Assembly: GCA_016200225.1 (NCBI GenBank)
Contig: JACQFD010000040.1
Coordinates: 1-64,000 of the forward strand
DNA from: Planctomycetota bacterium
GTDB lineage: Bacteria; Planctomycetota; UBA1135; JACQFD01
Direction of reading: 5' to 3'
DNA length: 64,000 nt
The notes beneath the pieces were generated by a model. It saw nothing but the letters and a program-made list of their open reading frames with translations, was not told the DNA's origin and ran no database searches. A program made the translations under genes and the position numbers. Of this stretch, positions 34,668 to 43,718 are shown piece after piece (positions within the stretch are counted from its first letter, which is position 1; the number at the start of each line of letters is the position of its first letter).

Positions 34668-37600
34668 TTATTTCTTTTCTTCCTCGTCACGCGTGGCTCG
34701 ACGGATCTCCGAAGGCGTTAACGATAAAATACGCATGTGATCGACGAGTCCCGCGATTTCGAGAGCGTGATCCGCATCGGGGCCCGCCGGCAACTGTTTG
34801 GAAGCCAGAAGCGCGCATGCGTATCCTTTTGCATAATCGCCCTTGCGCCCGCGCGTCGCGTACGCGCCGCCGAGTTCCAGAACGGCGGCCGTGTTTTCCT
34901 TCTTTACAAAAACTTCGGGAAGCGCCGCTTCGTAAATATTACTGATATTCGGTCGCGCCGGGATGTCCTTCACCGCGCCGACGGCGCCTTCTAATAATTC
35001 AACCGCCTCGTCGGCTCGATTGAGCGTCACGAGCGCGCGCGCCGCGATCACGGCGTGCTCCAGCGAAAGATGCGGCGCGGGGACGCTCGCCGGACCGGAC
35101 GCGGGACGCGCATAACCTAACAATTCGAGCGCGCCCGCGGGCGAAGCGCCGGGCGACGCGAGCAGTTTCGCGAGTTTTGTCTTAATATCCGGAATCGGAG
35201 CGATTTTACAGAGCGCCTCGGCCGACTGCCGCACGAGATCGGTCTGGCCGACCGCGATCTGCGTGTCGATAAATAAATTCCAGCGTCTCCAGTCGCCGGG
35301 TTCGGCTCCCGCCGAAACCTTTGCAATCTCCGCGGCCGCGATCGGGTCGTGCGGAGCGACTTCGCGGATGATCTCCTCGATTTCGGCCTCCTGGATTTCC
35401 GTATTTAACGAATTCGAACGCAGGAAATCGAGGACCTCCTGCGCGGCCTCCGAATACCTGCCGCTTGTTAATTGTGCAGTTGTTATTAACTGAATCGGCT
35501 CCGAGTTCCCCGGCAGAATTCGATGCATTTTCCGGGCGATTTCGACGGCTTCGCGGCGGCCGTCGGGAAGCGCGGATTTGTAAGCATCGCAGATCGTCGG
35601 CAGCAGATTTGTCAGCATCGATTCGTCCTTCGCAGCGAGATCGAACAATTTCCGCGCGACGCCGATGGCCGTGATCTTCCGACCGATTTTTGTATAAACG
35701 AGGCATTGGACTCTCAAAGATTCATATTCGGAGGCGCCGGACTTAATATATAAATTCAACGCCTCCTCCAATGCCGCGACGGACGCCGCGTCGGCCGCGT
35801 TGACGCCCGCGATTTGTTTTAATATTTCGGCTCGGAGCGCGGCGGATTTTGCGGCTTTCGAGTCGGGGTTGGCCGAGATCCACTTCGTTAATATTTCATT
35901 CGCCGCCGCGGCGTCCGCGCGATCGAGGATGGCGATGTCGTACGCGCGAGACCAGACGAAATCGCCCTTGGAAATCGTCGCGGCGCACTGTATTAATCTG
36001 GATCGAATCGCCGCGGGATCGTGGGGGAGACGGGACTCCGCTTCGATTTCGAATAATTGTAATAACGTCAAATCGGGATGGATCGCGCGCATTTCCCGAA
36101 TTTCGCGCAACGCGAGCGGCGCGCCCTGCTCGCAGGATAATAACAAAAACGCCTGCACGCACCGGAACGCGAATTGGACTTCGGAGCCGCAAAGTTTCAC
36201 GGTTTCGCCGACCCAGGATTCCTTCGGCAGCGATTCGACTTGTTTGTCGAAATTCGGAATATTCTTACTGATCGCTTGAATGGACGCGCCGATCAGTATG
36301 GAAAGCGGTTGCTGCGGATCGAGTTTGACCGCGTCGAGTTCCTCCGGGGAAATCGCGGCCTTCGCGAACGCGGCGACGGCCGCCCTTCTGTAATCGATGG
36401 CCCGGATCCCGCCCCAATCGATCCGCAATTGATGTAAACAATCGTGCACGCCGTTCTGATCGCCCGTCCGCGCAAGAAGTAATGCTAATAATACGGAGCC
36501 GTCGAGCGAGTCGCCGAGCGCCACGGCGCGGTCGAGCAGTTCCATCGCATTCCGCTCGCCGCCCACCTGTAAATTTACAATTGCCAGTGTCAATAAATCC
36601 GCGCCGTTGGCCGGCGCTCCGCCGATCTCGAACAGCGGCGCGAGCTCGGCGGCGACGCCGAATCGCTGGTGGTTCGACGCCGCGCGGATCAATTCCATGA
36701 TTTTCGCGCGTTCGATCGCCTTGCCGGTCGTCCGGAGACGGTCGATCGTTTGTTTTAAAGAATCGAGATCGCGTTTCGCGGAATAAACGCGTAGGCGCAC
36801 CCATTCGGCGCCGGCGTTGGCCGGCGATCTCGGCGGAATCTTTACTAAATACTGTTCGATCTTCGCCGGATCCAAAGATTGAAGTTCGGCATCCTTTTCC
36901 GAGATCGAATTTAAGTAATTCTCCGCGGCGAGGAGGTTTGCATCGGGACTTGCGTCCGCGCCGCCGAGCAGGGGGCGCAAATCGTCGTCGACGGCGGCGT
37001 GATCGCCCAAATGTGATAACGATTTCGCGAGCGTCATGCGCGCCTCGGCCTCCGAACTCGAACTTAACAATCGCAACGTCGCATCGTGGGCATTCGCGCC
37101 GGACGCGGCGATTTCTCTCAATAATACCGGATCTTTCGGCAGCGATCCGAGCGCTTTCGTGATGGCCTGGCGCGCGGCGTCCATTTGATGCATTTTGGCG
37201 CGCGCCAGACTTAGTGTAATATTCGCGACCGTCAGATCGCCGTCGCGCGTCAGCGTTTCGATGGCGCACGACGCGGATTCGGGATAATGTTCGGATTCGT
37301 AAAATTCGCGCGCGAGAACATAATATAACCATCCTTCCGTGAATCCGCGCGGCAGCGTCTCGCCGCGGAGAATTGTATCTTGAACGATGCGCGCCGACGT
37401 CTGGCCCGTGCGTTCGAACAGATTTTCGGCGGCGCTCCTGAGCACCGGATAGTAAATTTCACTATTCTCCGGGTCGTGCGCGATCGCGAAGCGCGCGTAG
37501 CGGCCGACGGAAATCGGATCCTGTTTCAAATCGAGCATCACCTGCGCCCGCAGCGCGCAGACTTCCACATTTAAAGGATCCGCCGCATAACCGAATTCGA

Positions 37601-38900
37601 GGACGCGCATCGCGTCCTGTTTGCGATTCGCTTTTAGATAAAAGCGCGCCGCGCGGACGGAGGCATCGGGAATAATCGGCGTGAGCTGCGCGTCCTTCGC
37701 GGAGACGAATTTATTAATTTCGTCCGCGATGGCCGCGTCGTCGACGCCGCCGCTTTCGGCGAGAAGAAAAGTCTTTGCATAGGCGATGAATTTCGTTAAT
37801 ATTTGCGAATCGGGATCGCGGCGGAGCTGACTCGATAATGTTTCAATTAACAATGGAAGCTCATCATAGGGCTTCGACTTCCATGCATTTTCGAGCGCGT
37901 TGATCTTTACATGGATCGGGAGAGGCCACGGGCCTTTTTCGACGTATTCCTGCACGAGTTTCGCGGCATCGTGATGCCGTCCGGCGCTCGCATACAGCGA
38001 GGCGACGGTTTCTACAATTCTCGGATTCGCCCAATACGCCGGTGCGGCCATCGCGGTACGCGCGATGAGCAGTCCGTCGTCGAATTGTCTTAAATCGACA
38101 AGAGTGGCAAGGCAATATTCGAGCATGTACACGTCCGCCATCCCGTAGGCGCGAATCGCATATAATAAATCTTTTCGTGCGTCCGAGTAATGTTTGCGAA
38201 TATCCTGAATTTCTCCACCGATGCGGGCGCGGATGTCGTTCGTCCGCATGTCGAGGAGCGCGCCAAGTTCGCGATCCACCGAAATCGAAACCGGATGGTC
38301 GGCGGAAAGCGAATAAGCAAGCGGAAGGCGGCGCAGGAGAGCCATCACGGAACTTCCGCCCGAAACTGTATTTAACAATTCCCTGCGCAACTTGGCCGAC
38401 AGCGATCGAGCCAGCTTCAAATGAGCCATTCCCGTCGCGACTTTGGCAATGACATTCTTACCATTTCCGAACGCGAGTTCGCCGTGACGGATCGCGCGGT
38501 TGAGATCGTCGGAATTCTCGTCGCCCCGTTCGGCGAGCGTCATCGACAATTGTATTAATGCGTTTTCATCCGTGGCGTCCAGTTTTTCGAGAATCGTGCG
38601 GAAGTCGGTTTCGGCGGCGCTTTGAAGTCCAATCTGCCGGAACAACTGTCCTCTTAACAATAATGCCTGGAGCCGCGACGATCGTTCGGCGGGCGAATCT
38701 TCATTAAAATCGCGTCGAAGGATGTCGTCGAGTATTCGCTGGACCGAAGGCAGGTCGCCATTCGAGGCGTTGACCGCTTTTTGCGCGGCCGCGAGTTGTT
38801 CGTTGACGGATTGCTGGCATCCCGTCGCAAGCAATGCTTGCAAAACGGCGATCACGGCGACAGCGAAGCGGATCCGGCTCATGGATGATTGCAGTTTCAT
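34668..38900 (-). CDS. Giant TPR-rich lipoprotein
   Basis: This 1410-residue protein opens with a lipoprotein signal (IAVLQALLATGCQQS; Cys after ATG-type T-G). The rest is almost wholly alpha-helical with degenerate TPR-like pairs throughout, for example ALRAQVMLDLKQDPISVGRYARFA and IAHDPENSEIYYPVL. It has no enzyme motif. It begins 18 bases after the stop of the NtrC-type regulator gene at 38918, so both are probably one operon. It is likely an envelope scaffold or tether. Giant TPR lipoproteins are typical of planctomycete-like genomes, but this family is not one I recognise. Confidence 0.75.
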   Translation of the reverse strand: MKLQSSMSRIRFAVAVIAVLQALLATGCQQSVNEQLAAAQKAVNASNGDLPSVQRILDDILRRDFNEDSPAERSSRLQALLLRGQLFRQIGLQSAAETDFRTILEKLDATDENALIQLSMTLAERGDENSDDLNRAIRHGELAFGNGKNVIAKVATGMAHLKLARSLSAKLRRELLNTVSGGSSVMALLRRLPLAYSLSADHPVSISVDRELGALLDMRTNDIRARIGGEIQDIRKHYSDARKDLLYAIRAYGMADVYMLEYCLATLVDLRQFDDGLLIARTAMAAPAYWANPRIVETVASLYASAGRHHDAAKLVQEYVEKGPWPLPIHVKINALENAWKSKPYDELPLLIETLSSQLRRDPDSQILTKFIAYAKTFLLAESGGVDDAAIADEINKFVSAKDAQLTPIIPDASVRAARFYLKANRKQDAMRVLEFGYAADPLNVEVCALRAQVMLDLKQDPISVGRYARFAIAHDPENSEIYYPVLRSAAENLFERTGQTSARIVQDTILRGETLPRGFTEGWLYYVLAREFYESEHYPESASCAIETLTRDGDLTVANITLSLARAKMHQMDAARQAITKALGSLPKDPVLLREIAASGANAHDATLRLLSSSSEAEARMTLAKSLSHLGDHAAVDDDLRPLLGGADASPDANLLAAENYLNSISEKDAELQSLDPAKIEQYLVKIPPRSPANAGAEWVRLRVYSAKRDLDSLKQTIDRLRTTGKAIERAKIMELIRAASNHQRFGVAAELAPLFEIGGAPANGADLLTLAIVNLQVGGERNAMELLDRAVALGDSLDGSVLLALLLARTGDQNGVHDCLHQLRIDWGGIRAIDYRRAAVAAFAKAAISPEELDAVKLDPQQPLSILIGASIQAISKNIPNFDKQVESLPKESWVGETVKLCGSEVQFAFRCVQAFLLLSCEQGAPLALREIREMRAIHPDLTLLQLFEIEAESRLPHDPAAIRSRLIQCAATISKGDFVWSRAYDIAILDRADAAAANEILTKWISANPDSKAAKSAALRAEILKQIAGVNAADAASVAALEEALNLYIKSGASEYESLRVQCLVYTKIGRKITAIGVARKLFDLAAKDESMLTNLLPTICDAYKSALPDGRREAVEIARKMHRILPGNSEPIQLITTAQLTSGRYSEAAQEVLDFLRSNSLNTEIQEAEIEEIIREVAPHDPIAAAEIAKVSAGAEPGDWRRWNLFIDTQIAVGQTDLVRQSAEALCKIAPIPDIKTKLAKLLASPGASPAGALELLGYARPASGPASVPAPHLSLEHAVIAARALVTLNRADEAVELLEGAVGAVKDIPARPNISNIYEAALPEVFVKKENTAAVLELGGAYATRGRKGDYAKGYACALLASKQLPAGPDADHALEIAGLVDHMRILSLTPSEIRRATRDEEEKK

Positions 38901-38917
38901 GATTTACGCGCGTACGC

Positions 38918-40363
38918 TCAAGAAAGTTTACTTTCGTGGGGGCTTTGCGGATCCATGCCAAGCCGATGCATTCGTTGATAAAGAGTGGCCCGGTGCAGAC
39001 CGAGCAGTCGCGCCGCCTTCGTGCGGTTTTCGCCCGCCGCGACCAGGGCGCGCTGCAGAAATCGTTTTTCGCAAATCGCGAGCATCCCTTCGAGCGAACC
39101 GAGCGGAACGTCGTCGATCGCATGGGCCGCGCGATCGACGAAGCCGGCGATCCCGGCATCGTCGGTTGACGTTTTCGAACGCTGGTGAATCTCCGGCGGC
39201 AGATCGTTAATTTCTACAATTTCGCCGCGGCCGACGGCGACCGCGCGCTCCATCGCATTTTGCAATTCGCGAACATTGCCCGGCCACGGATGCGCGAGCA
39301 GCGTTTCCATCGCGTTTTTTGATAGTTCAGAAACCGGGCGTCCGAGCGATTCGGAGGCGGATTTTAAGAAATGGCGCGCGAGTTCGGGAATGTCGATTGG
39401 CCGCTCGCGAAGCGGCGGAACGTCGATCGATACGACGTGGATTCGATAATATAAGTCTTCGCGAAATGTTCCATTTGCGACGGCGGCGACGAGATCATGA
39501 TGCGTCGCGAGAATGACGCGCACGTCGACCGGACGCGACTTGTGCTCTCCGACGCGTTCGACGACGCGGTCCTGAAGCACGCGCAGCAGGCGGATTTGTA
39601 AACTTGGCGTCGCCGTGCCGATTTCATCCAAAAAAATCGAACCGCCGTTCGCGGCCTCGAAACGTCCTGCCCGCTCGCGCACCGCGCCCGTGAACGCGCC
39701 CTTCGCGTGGCCGAACAATTCGGATTCTAACAAATTCTCCGGAAGCGCTCCGCAGTTTACTTCAATAAACGGTTTCGCGGCTCGCGGTGAATGTTGATGA
39801 ATCGCGCGCGCGAGAAGCGATTTGCCGCAACCGCTTTCGCCGAGTAGTAGTATGGTCGCGCGCGTTTGCGCGACGGTCTCGGCGAGCGCGCAGATTTGTT
39901 TCATTTTCGGATCGCGGACGACGAGCGATCCAAAACTAGTTTTGGCGCCGAGTTCGCTGCGGAGGCGCGCGTTTTCGTTGCGTAGCCGGCGACTTTCTGT
40001 AGCTTTCCGGACCGCGAGCGCCATTTCCTCGTCGGAAAACGGCTTGGATGCGTAGTGTTGCGCGCCGTCGCGCATCGCGGCGACCGCGCCCTCGACAGAG
40101 CCGAAGGAAGACGTGATGATCGCTACAGTTCCGGACGGGCACTTTTGTAATGTCTGAAGCGCCGAGCCGGCGACCGCGATCTGCTCATCGAGAATGACGA
40201 CGTCCACGGTGTCGTCGGCGGCTCGAGCGAGCGCGGCGCGGACGTTATCAATAAACAACGCGTCGCAGCCGGCGCCGCGAAGCGAGGCTTCCAGCAAGTG
40301 ACCAGCGCGGACATCGCGATCGACGATCAGGACGCGAGGCGGCGGCGAAAGGGGCGTTTCCAT
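38918..40363 (-). CDS. NtrC-family sigma-54-dependent response regulator
   Basis: Counting from the ATG at 40363, the protein has about 481 residues. The receiver domain has D59 (VVILDEQIA; the usual MPG after the Asp is absent) and K107 in ASKPF. The AAA+ domain has Walker A GESGCGKS (175-182), intact GAFTGA (222-227) and IFLDEIG. The C-terminal Fis-type helix-turn-helix is NRTKAARLLGLHRATLYQRMHRLG. An in-frame extension to 40600 would add 79 Ser/Pro/Arg-rich residues overlapping the divergent gene and is unlikely. It is co-oriented with the TPR lipoprotein. No kinase is nearby. Confidence 0.9.
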   Translation of the reverse strand: METPLSPPPRVLIVDRDVRAGHLLEASLRGAGCDALFIDNVRAALARAADDTVDVVILDEQIAVAGSALQTLQKCPSGTVAIITSSFGSVEGAVAAMRDGAQHYASKPFSDEEMALAVRKATESRRLRNENARLRSELGAKTSFGSLVVRDPKMKQICALAETVAQTRATILLLGESGCGKSLLARAIHQHSPRAAKPFIEVNCGALPENLLESELFGHAKGAFTGAVRERAGRFEAANGGSIFLDEIGTATPSLQIRLLRVLQDRVVERVGEHKSRPVDVRVILATHHDLVAAVANGTFREDLYYRIHVVSIDVPPLRERPIDIPELARHFLKSASESLGRPVSELSKNAMETLLAHPWPGNVRELQNAMERAVAVGRGEIVEINDLPPEIHQRSKTSTDDAGIAGFVDRAAHAIDDVPLGSLEGMLAICEKRFLQRALVAAGENRTKAARLLGLHRATLYQRMHRLGMDPQSPHESKLS

Positions 40364-40500
40364 GGAAAAATTGCCCGACGGGTTCGTAATCTGAAAAGGT
40401 TCAATGTGTCGCGAACGGGCGACGCTTCTTCCATCGAGCTTTTGACCCGGATGAATCAAATTCACTTTGGAATTCCGCGACGGTCGATGAATCCCATGAC

Positions 40501-41703
40501 ATGGCGTTGCCGTCGATGGAATCTGCGAAAGGGGACACGTCTCCGATTCAGAGCGGCCCAATTCAGAGCGGCCATCCGTCGCGGTCCGGAATGGTAGCAA
40601 TTCCGGCCGGCGATTTTTTGTATGGTTCGTCGGGCGAGAAGCAGTTTCTTCATGATTTCGAGATCGACGTCCATCCGGTTACAAATGCACAATATCTCGA
40701 GGCCGCGGAAATCCATGGATTGCGCGTGCCGCGCGCGCTGCGGGAACCGGCGATCGTCCGCGCGAAAGCGAATCATCCGGTCGTCGGCATTACTTATGAC
40801 GAGGCATTGGAATTCTGCGAATGTTATCATTGCGGGCTTCCAACCGACGAGGAATGGGAAAAGGCGGCCCGCGGAACGGCGGGATTATTGTATCCTTGGG
40901 GCACGGAGTTCCGCGCCGAATGTTGCAATACGCGCGGAAACGGGCTATTTGATACAACGCCCGTCGATAAGTATATATTCGCGGCGAGTCCGTACGGCGT
41001 CGTCGATTTGTGTGGCAACGCTTGGGAATGGACTTCGTCGATCGACGGCCGCGGCCTTTGCAGCGTCCGCGGCGGATCGTGGTTCGACCCTCCGGCGATG
41101 GCCCGCGCCGACCGCCGTTCGACGGCGCGGAGAAACTACAGATGTTCGAGCATCGGTTTTCGCCGTGTCCGGCGGCCGGGGACGGCGGTTCATAAAGAAA
41201 AAATGCCCGCGGAACCGGTGTCGCTAATCGTAAATTTAACGAAAAACGCCGCGGCGGTCGCGCAGCGCGACGTACTCGAATTGTTTGAAGTCTCGTCGGA
41301 AGCGCGCGCCGCGATCGCGTCGATTTCACAATTCGAGCCGGGCATTGCCGCGGGTTTCGATGCCAAATCCGTCGCCGCCGCGCTCGCGGGCGCGCTCGCG
41401 GAAGCGACGCCGGATGAATTGCTACCCGTGAAAATGCGCGCCATCGAGACTTCCATTGCGCAAGGCGAGATCCCGGCGGCGCGTCGCCAGATCGAAGCCC
41501 TGTCACGCGAGGCGCATGGCCGGCGCGACATCGAAGTATTTGTCGATCGCGCGGCCGAAATGTTGTCGGTCGCGGACGTGCGAATTCCGTCTATGAATGA
41601 CGGCACGGGCGACCGCCGCTTTTGGGTCTGGCTCGCGCTGGCGGCTACGATGGCGTTTCTCAACGTAGCCCTTTACTGGGTTCGCACTTCCGGCCGATTT
41701 TGA
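40501..41703 (+). CDS. SUMF1 (formylglycine-generating-enzyme-like) domain protein, C-terminally anchored
   Basis: This 400-residue protein has a SUMF1-like C-lectin-type fold at about residues 30-235 (VAIPAGDFLYGSS, HPVTNAQYLEAAE, LPTDEEWEKAARG, GVVDLCGNAWEWTSS, SVRGGSWFDPP). The active-site cysteines of genuine formylglycine-generating enzyme are not present at the RGGSW region, so sulfatase maturation is unlikely. A helical region follows (250-360), then one C-terminal membrane segment (WVWLALAATMAFLNVALYWV). The N-terminus contains a direct repeat (IQSGPIQSG). The start may instead be the ATG at 40591 (MVAIPAGD). It is divergent from the NtrC-type regulator. Confidence 0.78.
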   Translation: MALPSMESAKGDTSPIQSGPIQSGHPSRSGMVAIPAGDFLYGSSGEKQFLHDFEIDVHPVTNAQYLEAAEIHGLRVPRALREPAIVRAKANHPVVGITYDEALEFCECYHCGLPTDEEWEKAARGTAGLLYPWGTEFRAECCNTRGNGLFDTTPVDKYIFAASPYGVVDLCGNAWEWTSSIDGRGLCSVRGGSWFDPPAMARADRRSTARRNYRCSSIGFRRVRRPGTAVHKEKMPAEPVSLIVNLTKNAAAVAQRDVLELFEVSSEARAAIASISQFEPGIAAGFDAKSVAAALAGALAEATPDELLPVKMRAIETSIAQGEIPAARRQIEALSREAHGRRDIEVFVDRAAEMLSVADVRIPSMNDGTGDRRFWVWLALAATMAFLNVALYWVRTSGRF

Positions 41704-41757
41704 TCGGTGGCAGCGCCGATCCCTCGAATTCGCCCCTGACATGGGGATACTCCCTCC

Positions 41758-42747
41758 GTGACGAGCACCGAAGACACAAAACAAACATCCGTCCGCACGC
41801 CCGTCGTGCTTACGTTTGTCGTGCCCGTACACAACGAGGAGAAAAACCTCGAATTGTTACATCAGGAGATCATTAAAGTCATCGGCGCGCTCGGATGCGC
41901 CAGCGAGATCATTTATGTCGACGACGGTTCGACGGATCGGAGCTACAAAGTATTACAATCCATCAAGGCGGGCGGAGGGCCGGTGCGAATCGTTAAACTT
42001 CGCGCGAATTTCGGCCAGACACCGGCGCTCGCGGCGGGATTCGACGCCGCGCGCGGAATGTATGTCGTGACGCTCGACGCGGATTTACAAAACGATCCGG
42101 CCGACGTTCCGCGGCTGCTCGAAGAGTTGCATCGCGGCTACGACGTCGTGAGCGGCTGGCGGAAACATCGTAAAGAAGCGTGGCTCTCGCGGCGACTGCC
42201 TTCGATGATTGCAAATAAAATCATCGCATGGCTCACGGCGCTGCCGCTGCACGATTCCGGCTGCACGCTCAAAGTCTACAGATCGACGGTTGTAAAGAAT
42301 CTTCCGTTGTACGCGGACGCGCACCGGTTCCTTCCGGCGATCGCATCCATTCGCGGCGCGCGCGTGAGCGAGATTCCCGTGTCGCACCGGCCGCGCCACA
42401 GCGGACGCTCCAAATACGGAATCGGCCGCACGACTCGCGTTTTGTTCGATTTATTAAAAGTGCGCGTGCTCGTCCGCTTTTCGTCGCGGCCGCTGCACTG
42501 GTTCGGACTCGGCTCGCTCCCGTCATTTGTTATCGGTTGGGTCGCGTTGATCGTTAACGTTCTGTTTTTCCTCGGCCAATCGAGCGACGCCAAAATCAAT
42601 GTCGTTTATACGACTACGTTTTTGTTATTTTTCGCGCTCGGAATACACTTTTTACTGATGGGACTGCTGAGCGAACTCGCCGTCAAAGTGAGCCGCGGCC
42701 CGCGCGTCGCAGTCCTCGATTCGATTCTCGTGGAAGTGCACGGATGA
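41758..42747 (+). CDS. Glycosyltransferase family 2, DPM/GtrB-like, membrane-bound
   Basis: This 329-residue protein begins at GTG. The GT-A catalytic domain (residues about 17-190) shows VVPVHNEEKNLELL, IIYVDDGSTDRSYK and VVTLDADLQNDPADV; the D-x-D-like VTLDADLQ holds the metal ligand. Two C-terminal membrane segments lie at about residues 255-280 and 285-315. Enzymes of this build transfer a sugar from a nucleotide to polyprenyl phosphate. It shares an ATGA overlap with the next gene, which encodes a sister protein, so the two are made together. Confidence 0.88.
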   Translation: MTSTEDTKQTSVRTPVVLTFVVPVHNEEKNLELLHQEIIKVIGALGCASEIIYVDDGSTDRSYKVLQSIKAGGGPVRIVKLRANFGQTPALAAGFDAARGMYVVTLDADLQNDPADVPRLLEELHRGYDVVSGWRKHRKEAWLSRRLPSMIANKIIAWLTALPLHDSGCTLKVYRSTVVKNLPLYADAHRFLPAIASIRGARVSEIPVSHRPRHSGRSKYGIGRTTRVLFDLLKVRVLVRFSSRPLHWFGLGSLPSFVIGWVALIVNVLFFLGQSSDAKINVVYTTTFLLFFALGIHFLLMGLLSELAVKVSRGPRVAVLDSILVEVHG

Positions 42748-43718
42748 ACCGTCCCGACGACGTTCCTGAAATTCCGCCGGAGACGGCGGAACTCGAGATT
42801 TCGATCGTCGCCGTGGCGGGCGACGCCGCGGAGACGCGCGAACTCATCGAAGCCTATTCATTACAATTAAAGAAACTAAACAAATCTTTCGAATTCGTAT
42901 TCGTGCTCGACGGGCCCAACGAGGAGGCGGCCGAAGTTTTGGAACAGGGCCGCGCCGACGGCGCGCCCATTCGCTGGCTGAGCCTTCGACAGAGCTTCGG
43001 CGAGACGCTCGCGATTACGGCCGGCGTCGAACAAGCGCGCGGAAAAGTAATTATAACTTCTCCGTCGTATTTACAAATCGACCCTTATGAAGTTCACGGA
43101 TTGATCGAAGAAATCGCGAGCGGCGCGGATCTGGTATGTTCGTGGCGGCATCCCCGGCGCGATCCGTGGTCGAACCGCCTGCAGTCAAATTTTTTTAATA
43201 TTTTGCTCCGCTGGCTCGTGAAAATGCCGTTTCACGATTTGAATTGTAATTTTCGCGCGATGCGGAGAGACGTGATGCGCGAGATTCCGATTTACGGCGA
43301 TCAATTTCGATTCTTACCGTTGATGGCGCTTCGGCAGGGTTACCGCGTCGCGGAGCGGCGCGTCCGGCATTTGAAAGAACGCGGGCGCAGGGGATTCTTC
43401 GGATTTGGAGTATATTTGCGCCGTGTGCTCGACATTCTCGCCGTTTTATTCTTAACAAAGTTCGCGCTGAAACCGCTGCGGTTTTTCGGATTGATCGGAA
43501 GCGTGTTTTCGGTGTTTGGCACTTCGATTCTTGCCTATGTCATTTACGACAAAATCAAGTGGGACAAACCGATCGGCGAAAAACCGGTCTTTATTTTGGG
43601 TGTCGTCCTGATCGTCCTCGGCGCCCAAGTCATCGGATTCGGGCTCGTCGGCGAAATTATTATATTTACACAAGCGCGCAATCTTCGCGAATACCGCATC
43701 GAACGGATCGAAGAGTGA
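42744..43718 (+). CDS. Glycosyltransferase family 2, second DPM/GtrB-like protein
   Basis: This 324-residue paralogue of the preceding enzyme has the GT2 fold (KLNKSFEFVFVLDGPNEEAAE, and then ARGKVIITSPSYLQIDPYEV in place of the usual V-x-L-D-A-D-L-Q). The Asp pair of the metal site is therefore replaced by S-P-S-Y, so catalysis in the classical way is doubtful. Two C-terminal membrane segments are present (LIGSVFSVFGTSILAYVIYD and VFILGVVLIVLGAQVIGFGL). It begins in an ATGA overlap with the upstream gene, and its stop overlaps a GTG start downstream (GTGA). It may act as a regulatory or scaffold partner of the active enzyme. Confidence 0.82.
   Translation: MNRPDDVPEIPPETAELEISIVAVAGDAAETRELIEAYSLQLKKLNKSFEFVFVLDGPNEEAAEVLEQGRADGAPIRWLSLRQSFGETLAITAGVEQARGKVIITSPSYLQIDPYEVHGLIEEIASGADLVCSWRHPRRDPWSNRLQSNFFNILLRWLVKMPFHDLNCNFRAMRRDVMREIPIYGDQFRFLPLMALRQGYRVAERRVRHLKERGRRGFFGFGVYLRRVLDILAVLFLTKFALKPLRFFGLIGSVFSVFGTSILAYVIYDKIKWDKPIGEKPVFILGVVLIVLGAQVIGFGLVGEIIIFTQARNLREYRIERIEE

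Noticed and set aside
40364-40600. 79-residue N-terminal extension of the second sigma-54 regulator
   Set aside because: It is Ser/Pro/Arg-rich, overlaps the divergent SUMF1 gene and the receiver domain begins just after the ATG at 40363.
43559-43714. Earlier start for the FemAB-like protein
   Set aside because: The extension lies inside the preceding glycosyltransferase gene; a GTG at 43715 gives a normal four-base overlap.
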